The notes beneath the pieces are model-generated. The model was not told where the DNA came from. It ran no database searches and worked only from the letters and a program-made list of their open reading frames with translations. The position numbers were made by a program, and so were the translations under genes. Positions 27,529 to 35,123 of a stretch of 64,000 nt of DNA are shown piece after piece; the first letter of the stretch is position 1, and the number at the start of each line of letters is the position of its first letter. Location: contig CCNA01000001.1 of NCBI GenBank assembly GCA_000824805.1, forward strand, positions 62,001-126,000, given 5' to 3'. The stretch is from Mesorhizobium sp. SOD10. Lineage in GTDB: Bacteria; Pseudomonadota; Alphaproteobacteria; Rhizobiales; Rhizobiaceae.

Positions 27529-27645
27529 TTAAAGCGGCAGCGCGGCCAGCATCAGCCCGACGCCGCCGGCGATCAGGATGGCCGCCGCAAGCGCCTTCCG
27601 ATGGCGCTCGAACGCCGTCGGAGCCCGTTCCCAATTGTAACGCAT
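27529..27645 (-). CDS. 38-residue single-helix membrane microprotein
   Basis: An open frame of 38 codons. A basic N-terminal part (MRYNWERAPTAFERHRKA) is followed by one hydrophobic helix (residues 18-36) and the stop. GGGGAG lies about 9 bases before the ATG. The layout fits a small inner-membrane protein with the N-terminus inside. It lies in the gap between prpE and the divergent PqqD set. It has none of the usual lasso-precursor features. I know of no named family. Confidence 0.5.
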   Translation of the reverse strand: MRYNWERAPTAFERHRKALAAAILIAGGVGLMLAALPL

Positions 27646-27826
27646 ACAGATCACTCCCCAAAACCCGGCGGACTCTTAGCTTACCCAAGGGCAAGAAGGC
27701 AAGGCTTCGCTAATATTCGCCTCGTGGCGGGCAGGCCTGCAGGGTCGATCGGCCCCTTCGCCATCCATGCCGATGGACAGCCTCGCGGCGCCGCGCTAAT
27801 TGCTCTTCGGCGAAGGGAGCGGGCAG

Positions 27827-28114
27827 ATGGCTGAAATCGGCTCTGAAACGGTGCTTCGGATGGCGGACGATGCGTCCGTGCAGCATGTCGGCGATGGCGC
27901 CGTCGTGCTTTTGGCGCGCAGCGGCCAGCTTTACACCTGCAACGACACGACCGAGGCCTTTCTCGACAAGGTGAACGGCGCGCGCAACCTCAACCAGATC
28001 GTCAACCTGCTGTCGGACGAATTCGAGGTCGACAAGGCAACGCTCGACCAGGATATGGCCGAACTGGCCGCCGAGCTGGTGGCTGAAGGCATCCTCGCCG
28101 ACCCGGGCGCGTGA
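27827..28114 (+). CDS. PqqD-like peptide-binding protein
   Basis: A 95-residue PqqD/RRE-type domain: an N-terminal strand pair (VVLLARSGQLYTCND), then helices with FLDKVNGARNLNQIV and a C-terminal LVAEGIL. Such domains hold the leader of a ribosomal peptide for its modifying enzymes. AAGGGAG lies 7 bases before the ATG. The stop overlaps the next start (TGATG). With the following B2 protease, kinase and nucleotidyltransferase it forms a set like those annotated as HPr-rel-A systems; the client peptide is not seen. Confidence 0.8.
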   Translation: MAEIGSETVLRMADDASVQHVGDGAVVLLARSGQLYTCNDTTEAFLDKVNGARNLNQIVNLLSDEFEVDKATLDQDMAELAAELVAEGILADPGA

Positions 28115-28545
28115 TGACCGACGGACCGGTCCTGCGCGTCCTGTTCCGCGTCCATTTGTGGCTCAGCGCGCGGCTGATGCCGGTGCTGGTCGGCCGGCGC
28201 GATTTCGAAAGCGTGTTGAAGCTGGCGCCGCTGCAGTCGCCTGCGCCCTATCGCGACTTGCCGTGGACCTACATCGTCCACCGCGTCAAACGAACGGTGC
28301 GGCGTCCCTGGCTGATGCGCGACCGCAGATGCCTTCGCGAAGGTCTGCTCGGCTTTCGTTTTCTGCGCATGGCCGGTCTCGACCCGGAACTGCATTTCGG
28401 CGTCGACGCCAAGTCGATGCACGAGCCTCGCCTGTCAGCGCATTGCTGGGTCTGCCTCGACGGCAAGCCGGTGGTCAGCGACAGCCAGCCCGGCATGGTG
28501 GAGATCTACCGCCACCCGGCCAGGATGAAGGCGCCAGCCGCTTGA
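28114..28545 (+). CDS. lasso-peptide B2-type transglutaminase-like protease
   Basis: A 143-residue protein with the Cys-His-Asp triad of the lasso B2 family: cysteine in RRCLREGLLG, histidine in SAHCWVCLDG and aspartate in the same block. In lasso-peptide systems B2 cuts the leader off the precursor bound by the PqqD-like B1. It is translationally coupled to the PqqD gene. No macrocyclase (asparagine-synthetase-like C protein) is encoded nearby, so the product need not be a lasso peptide. Confidence 0.82.
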   Translation: MTDGPVLRVLFRVHLWLSARLMPVLVGRRDFESVLKLAPLQSPAPYRDLPWTYIVHRVKRTVRRPWLMRDRRCLREGLLGFRFLRMAGLDPELHFGVDAKSMHEPRLSAHCWVCLDGKPVVSDSQPGMVEIYRHPARMKAPAA

Positions 28546-29522
28546 GCGACCAGACTTTCCGCTACGACCTTGACGGCCAGGTCATAGGCATAACCGCCGC
28601 GCGCGCCGATCTCTGGCCAAGCTTCGACCTGATGCTCGGCGCCCTGCGTGTGAACGAGCCTGTCCCGCCCGGTTTCCGCGTCGAGATCGTCGAAACGCTT
28701 GAGTTGCAGGAGAACCCCGAAGGAAATCTGGCTTTCGACGGCGACGTGCCGCTGGATGGCCATTGCCGCATGATCGACGCCGGAAGCGTCTTCCATCTCG
28801 TCTTTCCGGGCCAGCAGACGCTGTCGATCCGCGACGGCGAGCGCCGGGCCGAAATCCGTCTTCATCCCGACAGCAAGATCAAGTGGACCTTGCTGATGAT
28901 GGTGCTGGATGCGGCGCTCGATGCGGACGGCCAGCACATGCTGCACACTGCGGGTCTCACTCTGCCCGGAAAGGACGGCCTGATTCTTATCCATGCGCCA
29001 AGCGGCACGGGCAAGTCGACGACGTCGCTGGCGCTTGCGTCGCAGGGTTTCGGCCTCTGCTCGGACGACGTGATGATCCTCAACGCAAAGGCGCAGAACA
29101 TTACGGCCTGGGGTATGCCGCGCAAAGTGAAGGTCCACCGCAACACGGCGGCGATGCTGCCCTTCGTCGCGCCTTGCCTGGGCGAGACCTGGGACGCCGA
29201 GGGCGAGCAGTCCGTTTCGCTGGATTGCCTCGGCCAAATCATTCGCGTCGAGGATGTGCGCGCCAGGCCCGTCGCCGTGCTCCTGCATCTCGCGCGCTCG
29301 GCCGACGCCCAGACCCGGCTGCTGCCCATGGCCAGGACCGACGCCATGGTGGCCTTGGCCACCGACAATGTGCGGACCGGCATGACCGGCCTGCTGTCGC
29401 TGCAGAAAAGGCGCATGGCGGTGATCGCGGCCCTGGTGAAGGCGGTGCCGACCTTCACGCTGGAGGTCGGAGCAAGGCCGGATGAGGCGGCGGAGTTGAT
29501 CCACGCCACGGTGGGTGTCTAG
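28542..29522 (+). CDS. HPr-kinase-like protein (HprK-related)
   Basis: A 326-residue protein whose C-terminal half has the HPr kinase P-loop IHAPSGTGKSTT (around residue 150) and the downstream CSDDVMIL acidic block. The N-terminal half is of unknown fold. The TTG start overlaps the B2 stop (TTGA) and has AAGG upstream; no ATG is available in frame near that point. Related kinases in some lasso clusters phosphorylate the precursor peptide (established for a few Bacillales systems). Here the substrate is unknown; HPr at 33803 is a formal but unsupported candidate. Confidence 0.8.
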   Translation: MSDQTFRYDLDGQVIGITAARADLWPSFDLMLGALRVNEPVPPGFRVEIVETLELQENPEGNLAFDGDVPLDGHCRMIDAGSVFHLVFPGQQTLSIRDGERRAEIRLHPDSKIKWTLLMMVLDAALDADGQHMLHTAGLTLPGKDGLILIHAPSGTGKSTTSLALASQGFGLCSDDVMILNAKAQNITAWGMPRKVKVHRNTAAMLPFVAPCLGETWDAEGEQSVSLDCLGQIIRVEDVRARPVAVLLHLARSADAQTRLLPMARTDAMVALATDNVRTGMTGLLSLQKRRMAVIAALVKAVPTFTLEVGARPDEAAELIHATVGV

Positions 29523-29543
29523 ACGGAGGTCAGCTTCCCGCGA

Positions 29544-30572
29544 TCAGGCTGGATAAGGTCGCGGTCGTGCCAGCCTCTGTACCCAGCGGAAGGCGTCGCG
29601 GCTGAGGCGCGAACGCAGCTTTTCGCGGGAATTGACGCGAAGCAGCATGTTGCCGGTGATCAGCCATTTCGCCAGCCGTATCGACAGATCCGGCTTGATG
29701 CGGTCGGCGAGCTCGATAGCGCGCGGCGCGGCGAACAGGCGTCCGGTGACGTTGAGCACCGTCGCCAGCTCGAGCTCGATGCCGGTCATGCGGGCGGCCT
29801 CGAGCAGGCGCGCTTCATCTTCCGGCGATTTCAGCGCCCGCACGCCTTGCAGCACGTCGACGCAGAGCTGCAGCCGGTGGAATTTGTGGCCGCCTGCGGC
29901 ATGGACGATGGCAATGGTGAGCAGCGCCGCCGGCGTGTCGGTCTCGCCCTTGTCGATCGCCTGCAGCTCACGAAAGCCGAGCGACAGGCGTCTGCGCATG
30001 CCGGTGTCGTGCACCAGATTGCCGTGCAATTCGATCAGCAGGCTGGAGTTCTCTTTCTCCAACCATTTGAATTCCTGCAGCTCATGCGACTCGGCTTCGC
30101 CGCTGCCGAGCTCGAAACCGCATTCGGCGATCGTCCGGTTGGCCGCCTCGACGCTGGCGGGGTCGACGAGGATGTCGATATCGGTGAACGGCCGGTCGGC
30201 AAGCTGGCGATAGAGCCTGCACGCGAACACCGGCCCCTTGACGATCCGGGCTGGGATGCCTTTTGCCGCCAGCGCCTTCATGATGCGGTCGCCGTGATAT
30301 TGCAGCAGCATCGACTGGCCGGTCGCCGTCGTCATCTGGTCGCGCAGCCCGGCAAGCTTTTGCAGCAGGCCCGCGTCTTTCGGCAGATCGGCCTCGCCGC
30401 GTTCCCGTAGCTTGCGCAGCACGATCGGCAGCACGCCGTGGAACTCGGCATTGGCCAGCAGCGCCAGCAGGCCGCCCGCCGAAACCCCCTTGTCCCAATC
30501 GGCGGGTGCCTCGGGGTCCGCAAGGTTGATCAGCAGTTTTTCCTGGGCAGGCGAAAGCTCGGGCAGCATCAT
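29544..30572 (-). CDS. nucleotidyltransferase-like protein (NTP_transf_5 type)
   Basis: A 342-residue protein of the same family as 275-1525. The core is IVKGPVFACRLY, then FTDIDILVDP (the acidic pair), then LLIELHGNLVHD. It converges on the HprK-like gene with a 21-base gap, and nucleotidyltransferases of this kind accompany HprK-like kinases in several RiPP-type loci. It probably transfers a nucleotide or sugar-nucleotide moiety to a peptide or glycan; neither is identified. The start is the first of two ATGs (30572 or 30569); no clear ribosome site is seen. Confidence 0.78.
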   Translation of the reverse strand: MMLPELSPAQEKLLINLADPEAPADWDKGVSAGGLLALLANAEFHGVLPIVLRKLRERGEADLPKDAGLLQKLAGLRDQMTTATGQSMLLQYHGDRIMKALAAKGIPARIVKGPVFACRLYRQLADRPFTDIDILVDPASVEAANRTIAECGFELGSGEAESHELQEFKWLEKENSSLLIELHGNLVHDTGMRRRLSLGFRELQAIDKGETDTPAALLTIAIVHAAGGHKFHRLQLCVDVLQGVRALKSPEDEARLLEAARMTGIELELATVLNVTGRLFAAPRAIELADRIKPDLSIRLAKWLITGNMLLRVNSREKLRSRLSRDAFRWVQRLARPRPYPA

Positions 30573-30636
30573 TCAGGCAACAGCGGCAGGTTCCACGCAT
30601 GCTTGCCAGAAAAGCACTAGCGATGCCAGCGACGCC

Positions 30637-30740
30637 TAGAGCGGTTCACCGTTTCACGGAAACGGCGAGCCACTCTACCTTTTTTGTTTTTCGCAATTCC
30701 GACCGGAAAACCGCTTCACACTTTTCCTGGAATTGCTCTA
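30637..30740. repeat. rhizobial intergenic repeat (long form)
   Basis: The first part (30637-30677) is a hairpin with outer TAGAG and CTCTA and inner CCGTTTC/GGAAACGG. The second part (30676-30740) matches the repeat at 7556-7620. Its right end, TTGCTCTA, includes the TAG stop codon of the minus-strand dhaK gene. Confidence 0.75.
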
Positions 30741-31724
30741 CATCCCCCAGCGCAGCGCTGCGGTGTGCACGGGAGCGTCCCACAGCGCCGCCATGTCGTC
30801 GTCGAGCAGGGTGAGTGTGATCGAGCATCCGGCCATGTCGAGCGAGGTCACATAGGAGCCGACGAGCGAGCGGATCACCCTCACGCCCCGTTTCTCGAAT
30901 ATTTTGCGGGCGCTGTTATACATCAGATAGAGCTCCATCGACGGCGTGCCGCCGAAGCCGTTGACGAACAGCAGCGCCGGACCTTTGACGCGGCCGCCGA
31001 AGTCGCCGGCAATTGCCGCGCAGACCTCCTCGGCAATGGCGTCGGCGCTCTTCAGCGCGTCGCGCCGCCGGCCGGGCTCGCCGTGGATGCCGACGCCGAA
31101 CTCCATCTCCCCGTCGCCGATCTCGAAGGTCGGCTTGCCGGCGGCGGGCACCGTGCCGCTGGTCAGCGCCACGCCCATCGAGCGCGTCGCGGCGTTGACG
31201 CGCTCGCCCAGCGCCTTGAGCGCGGGCAATGCCATGCCTTGCTCGGCCGCGGCGCCGACGATCTTTTCCACCACCAGCGTGCCGGCCACGCCGCGCCGCC
31301 CCGTCGTGTAGGATGAATTCTCGACCGCGACGTCGTCATTGGTCACCACCTGCAGAACGCCGTCCGCCATCTCGGCGGCCATATCGAAATTCATCACATC
31401 GCCTTCGTAATTCTTGACGATGAACAGGCAGCCCGCGCCGGTGTCGACGGCCTCGACGGCGGCGAGCATCTGGTCGGGCGTCGGCGACGTGAACACCTGG
31501 CCGGGGCAGGCGGCGTCAAGCATGCCGTGGCCGACCAGCCCGCCATGCAGCGGCTCGTGGCCCGAGCCGCCCCCCGAGATCAGCGCCACCTTGCCGGGCT
31601 TCAGCTCTCTGCGGCGGATGAATTTGTGGTCCTCGCCGAGCACGAGGATGTCGGCATGAGCCGCCGCAAAACCATCGAGGCTTTCGGCCAGCACCGTGTC
31701 CACCGAATTGATGAATTTCTTCAT
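30738..31724 (-). CDS. dhaK: dihydroxyacetone kinase subunit DhaK
   Basis: A 328-residue DhaK subunit. GGGSGHEPLHGG near residue 50 and GVGIHGEPG near residue 215 are the substrate site; the histidine of the latter forms the hemiaminal with dihydroxyacetone. It is the last gene of the long minus-strand operon. GGGAGGAC precedes the ATG. With DhaL and DhaM of the same operon it can form a PTS-type kinase that phosphorylates dihydroxyacetone or a similar ketose from PEP. The operon also encodes a fused kinase at 35124-36764. Confidence 0.93.
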   Translation of the reverse strand: MKKFINSVDTVLAESLDGFAAAHADILVLGEDHKFIRRRELKPGKVALISGGGSGHEPLHGGLVGHGMLDAACPGQVFTSPTPDQMLAAVEAVDTGAGCLFIVKNYEGDVMNFDMAAEMADGVLQVVTNDDVAVENSSYTTGRRGVAGTLVVEKIVGAAAEQGMALPALKALGERVNAATRSMGVALTSGTVPAAGKPTFEIGDGEMEFGVGIHGEPGRRRDALKSADAIAEEVCAAIAGDFGGRVKGPALLFVNGFGGTPSMELYLMYNSARKIFEKRGVRVIRSLVGSYVTSLDMAGCSITLTLLDDDMAALWDAPVHTAALRWGM

Positions 31725-31747
31725 GGCAGTCCTCCCATGCTCCCGCG

Positions 31748-32179
31748 CTAGCCGCTGCCCTTGCCGGCGATGCTGGTTATTTTCTGGATGAACTCGTTGA
31801 TCGCCCGGTCCAGCGCGGCGTTCTGCCTGTCGTCGCCGAAATCCGGCACGATGAGCGAGACATGGCGTGTCTTGCGCTGGCCCGAAGCCGCCGGCGGCTT
31901 GCCGGGATGGGCCTGGTGATAGGCGGCCATGAACTGGTCGCGCTCGGCCTGGCTGAAGTGGCAGACCGAGAAGATGGACGGCAGATGCTTTGACGGGATC
32001 GGGATCGAATAGGCCGGGCTGGAAATCTGCGTGACGAAGCTGCGGTGCTTGCCGAGCGCGTCGGCAAGGCGCTGGCGCATGCCCGACGGGCGCTGGTCGA
32101 TCACTTGCGACAGGATCGTCTTATAGGCGCGGATCGCCTCTTCCGATCCAACTTCCTGTATCTTGGCAGTCTTGGCCAT
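31748..32179 (-). CDS. HTH-like protein within the dha operon
   Basis: A 143-residue protein I cannot name. Residues 30-95 look like an XRE/Cro-type helix-turn-helix: RQRLADALGKHRSFVTQIS, then LPSIFSVCHFSQAERDQF. The C-terminal part ends in a second helical segment (LDRAINEFIQKI). ATG 32179 is 8 bases after the Enzyme I stop. It is the only regulator-like gene in or beside the operon, so it may sense or control the Dha pathway; this is inference. Confidence 0.65.
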   Translation of the reverse strand: MAKTAKIQEVGSEEAIRAYKTILSQVIDQRPSGMRQRLADALGKHRSFVTQISSPAYSIPIPSKHLPSIFSVCHFSQAERDQFMAAYHQAHPGKPPAASGQRKTRHVSLIVPDFGDDRQNAALDRAINEFIQKITSIAGKGSG

Positions 32180-32186
32180 ACCGCGC

Positions 32187-33761
32187 TTAGACCGAAACGT
32201 CCGCAATGGCCGCCTTGGCCATGGCGAGTTGCGCAGGAGCGACCGACAGGTCGCGCAGGCCCGCTTCGAGCAGCGCCGGGATCGCTGACGGATCGCCGCC
32301 AGCGTCGCCGCAGAGGCTCACGGGAATATGTCTTTCCCGCCCGAAGGCCGCGATCGCAGCGATCAGCCGCAGGACGGCCGGGTGGCGGACGGTGTTGAGA
32401 TGCGCCACGGCTGCGTTGTCCCGCGCGGCCGCCATCACATATTGCGCCAGGTCGTTGGAGCCGATCGAGAAGAAGGCGACATCAGCGAAGGCTTCCGGCG
32501 CCAGAGCGACGGACGGCACCTCGACCATGATGCCGAGCGGCGGAAGCCTGTGAGCCACGCCCTGCGCTGCAAGCGCGACTCCTTCTTCGGCGAACAGCGC
32601 TGCGGCTTGGGCGTACTCGTCAGGCATGGCGATCATCGGGAACATCACCTTCAGATTGCCGTGGATGGCGGCGCGCAGCAATGCCCGTATCTGCACGCGA
32701 AAAATATCGCGCCGCGCCAGTGAGAGTCTTATGCCGCGCAGACCGAGAAAGGGATTGGTTTCCTCGACGGTGAAACCCGGCACCGGCTTGTCGCCGCCGG
32801 CATCGACGGTGCGGATGGTCACCGGCTTGTCGCCGGCCCATTCCAGCACCTTACGATAGGCGCGGTATTGCGTCTCCTCGTCCGGCAGCGTCTTGCCGAA
32901 CAGGAATTCCGTGCGCATCAGCCCGACGCCGTCGCAGGTCGCGATATCGATGCCGTCGACATCGGAAGGGTAGGCGATATTGACCTGCACGCGCACGGCG
33001 GTGCCGGCCTTGGTCACCGCCGGTTCTGCCAGGAATGTCTTCGCCGCGCCCCGGCGGTCGGCGAAGGAAGAGGCTGACTGCCGGAAGGCTTCGATCTCGG
33101 CGGGCGAGGGCGAAAAGATGAGCCCGCCGCGTTCGGCATCGAGCAGCGCGACACCGGTGAGCGTTTGAGCCTCGTCGCCGAGACCGACGACCATCGGCAC
33201 GCCGCGCGAGCGCGCCAGCATCGCGACATGGCTGGCGGTGCTGCCCCGCTTGAGCGCGATGCCGCCGCCCTCGCTCCAATCGGTCTCCAGGAAGCGCGTC
33301 GGCGCGATGTCCTCGCCATAGAGGATCGCGCCGGGGGGCCCCGCAGCTTCGCCGGCTTCGCTCAGCGCCCGCAGCACCTGGTCGCGAATGTCGCGCAGGT
33401 CGGCGGCGCGGGCGCGGAAATAGTCCTGGTCCGACGCTTCATAGCCGGCGATCTCGCCGTCCAGCGCTGCCCGCCAGGCGGCGTCCGCCGGCTGCCCGGA
33501 GCCGATCGCCGCCAAGGCCGGGCCGCTCAATGCGTCGTCCTCCAGCATGGCGATGTGGAATTCGAGGATGCCGGCGGCGTCGCCATCGGCGCTTTCGACC
33601 AGTGCGGCCAGCCGGTCGACGGCTTTGCCGATTGCGCTTACCAGTGCGACTTTTTCTTCCTCGGCGCTCGCCCTGGCCTTGTAGCTGGTTGGAGGCTGCT
33701 CGAGGTCGAACAGCGGGCCTTCGGCGTAACCGGGGGAGGCGGGGATACCCTCAACCCGCAT
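32187..33761 (-). CDS. ptsI: PTS Enzyme I (phosphoenolpyruvate-protein phosphotransferase)
   Basis: A 524-residue Enzyme I. The phospho-acceptor histidine is in GSTASHVAMLARS, and the C-terminal PEP-binding domain has MRTEFLF, NPFLGLRGIRL and FFSIGSNDLAQY. There is no N-terminal GAF domain, so it is not the nitrogen-PTS enzyme PtsP usual in rhizobia. It takes phosphate from PEP and passes it to the HPr encoded next to it, and on to DhaM. The ATG at 33761 (AAGGAA upstream) is preferred over 33770 and 33806. Confidence 0.93.
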   Translation of the reverse strand: MRVEGIPASPGYAEGPLFDLEQPPTSYKARASAEEEKVALVSAIGKAVDRLAALVESADGDAAGILEFHIAMLEDDALSGPALAAIGSGQPADAAWRAALDGEIAGYEASDQDYFRARAADLRDIRDQVLRALSEAGEAAGPPGAILYGEDIAPTRFLETDWSEGGGIALKRGSTASHVAMLARSRGVPMVVGLGDEAQTLTGVALLDAERGGLIFSPSPAEIEAFRQSASSFADRRGAAKTFLAEPAVTKAGTAVRVQVNIAYPSDVDGIDIATCDGVGLMRTEFLFGKTLPDEETQYRAYRKVLEWAGDKPVTIRTVDAGGDKPVPGFTVEETNPFLGLRGIRLSLARRDIFRVQIRALLRAAIHGNLKVMFPMIAMPDEYAQAAALFAEEGVALAAQGVAHRLPPLGIMVEVPSVALAPEAFADVAFFSIGSNDLAQYVMAAARDNAAVAHLNTVRHPAVLRLIAAIAAFGRERHIPVSLCGDAGGDPSAIPALLEAGLRDLSVAPAQLAMAKAAIADVSV

Positions 33762-33802
33762 GGCTCGCATTCCTTGCGCGCCTGCCGTCATGCAAATCGG
33801 TC

Positions 33803-34105
33803 TCAAGCCGACCGGGCATGATCCGCATCCTCGTCGAAGTCGCGCTGCACCAGGTCGACCAGCGCTTTCACCGCCTGGGCGGCGCCGTCGCCCTTGGCGC
33901 GGATATGCAGCATGGTCCCTTTCGGCGCTTTCGCCGCCATCACCTTGACGATGCTTTTGGCATCGAACCAGGGGCCGTTGGCGGCCACCGCCACCTCCAC
34001 CTCGGCCGCGAAGGACTTGGCAAGCTTGGTGAACTTCACCGAAGGGCGCGCATGCAGCCCGACCGCGTGGGTGATCAGGACCGTTGCTTCGGCGGATGCG
34101 GACAT
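33803..34105 (-). CDS. HPr-family phosphocarrier protein
   Basis: A 100-residue HPr. The active histidine is in VGLHARPSVKF and the regulatory-serine region is FDAKSIVKVM. Its place between dhaM and ptsI shows that it serves the Dha phosphorelay. The C-terminal extension DEDADHARSA is charged. Rhizobia usually have a separate HPr for their nitrogen PTS, so this is probably a second, dedicated copy. Confidence 0.92.
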   Translation of the reverse strand: MSASAEATVLITHAVGLHARPSVKFTKLAKSFAAEVEVAVAANGPWFDAKSIVKVMAAKAPKGTMLHIRAKGDGAAQAVKALVDLVQRDFDEDADHARSA

Positions 34106-34124
34106 TCAGTCGATTCCCGTTCGT

Positions 34125-34514
34125 TCACGACGGCGACAATTCGTGCGCCGTCGCCACCACTTCCTTGAGCGAGGCGCCGCCGGAAGATTCGGTCGCCGCC
34201 ATCACCGCGCCTTCGACGATCGGCGCGTTGCAGACGACTATTTTGTGCGAGCGCGGCTCGCCGATCATCTCGACCGCCATCTCGCTGTTGGTCTCGGCGC
34301 CGCCGAGATCGACCAGGATGGCGACGCCTGCGTCCGACCAGGCTTTGTCGATCGCGCCCATGATCGCCTCGACGCTGGTGCCGAGCCCGCCATGGCCGTT
34401 TCCGCCGCACCATGCAAGCGGCACTTCGTCGCCCACCATCTGGCGCACCATGTCGGCCGTGCCTTCGGCAACCAAAGGCGAATGCGACACGATGACGATA
34501 CCGACATTGCTCAT
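34125..34514 (-). CDS. dhaM: DhaM, EIIA-mannose-type phosphotransferase subunit
   Basis: A 129-residue protein corresponding to the EIIA domain of DhaM. The phosphorylated histidine is in VIVSHSPLVAEG at the N-terminus, and LVDLGGAETNSEM follows. It receives phosphate from HPr and recharges the ADP bound to DhaL. E. coli DhaM is a longer fusion with HPr and part of Enzyme I; here those parts are separate genes. The start overlaps the dhaL stop by 4 bases. Confidence 0.93.
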   Translation of the reverse strand: MSNVGIVIVSHSPLVAEGTADMVRQMVGDEVPLAWCGGNGHGGLGTSVEAIMGAIDKAWSDAGVAILVDLGGAETNSEMAVEMIGEPRSHKIVVCNAPIVEGAVMAATESSGGASLKEVVATAHELSPS

Positions 34515-35113
34515 CGATTGCCCTCTATGGCTTCCGCGACTGCGCGCACCAGAAGTGCGGTGGAGCGCGCTCCGGCGTCCATATGCCCGATCGAGCGCTC
34601 CCCCAGGAAGGAAGCGCGCCCGCGCAGGGCCTTCATCGGCACCGTGGCCTCTGCCGCTTTGTCGGCGGCATCGGCGATTTCGCGTGCCGTCTTGCCTTGC
34701 GCCAATGCCTCATACACCGGCTGCAGCACGTCGAGCATGGTTTTTTGTCCCGGCTGCGATTTGCCGCGCGCCGCGACCGCTTCGATCGCCTTGCCCAATG
34801 CCGCCGCCAGCGCAGCGCGATCCGGGACAGCGGGCAGCTCTTTGCCGAGCGCCATGAACAACGTGCCGAACAAGGGACCGGAAGCGCCGCCCACGGTCAT
34901 CACCAGCTTGGTGCCGACAGCCTTCAGCGCATCGGGCAGCGGCTTCGCTGAAAAGGCGTCGGCCTCGGCGCGCACGGCCTCGAAGCCGCGCTTCATGTTG
35001 AGCCCGTGGTCGCCATCGCCGATCGCTTGGTCGAGCGCGGTCAATTCCTCGGCATGCGCCGCGATCGTGTCCGCCGCTGCTGCGATCAGCTTTGAGAAAT
35101 CGGATGCGGCCAT
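34511..35113 (-). CDS. dhaL: DhaL, ADP-binding subunit of dihydroxyacetone kinase
   Basis: A 200-residue all-helical DhaL. The Mg-nucleotide site is AIGDGDHGLNM near residue 30, and TVGGASGPLFGTLF follows. In PTS-type systems DhaL keeps a tightly bound ADP that DhaM phosphorylates. It overlaps dhaM by 4 bases and lies 10 bases after the fused kinase gene. Confidence 0.93.
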   Translation of the reverse strand: MAASDFSKLIAAAADTIAAHAEELTALDQAIGDGDHGLNMKRGFEAVRAEADAFSAKPLPDALKAVGTKLVMTVGGASGPLFGTLFMALGKELPAVPDRAALAAALGKAIEAVAARGKSQPGQKTMLDVLQPVYEALAQGKTAREIADAADKAAEATVPMKALRGRASFLGERSIGHMDAGARSTALLVRAVAEAIEGNR

Positions 35114-35123
35114 TCTTGGTCCT

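Noticed and set aside
27646..27826. Possible lasso or RiPP precursor upstream of the PqqD-like gene
   Set aside because: Only very short frames exist (for example a 10-codon one at about 27767); none has a leader/core layout.
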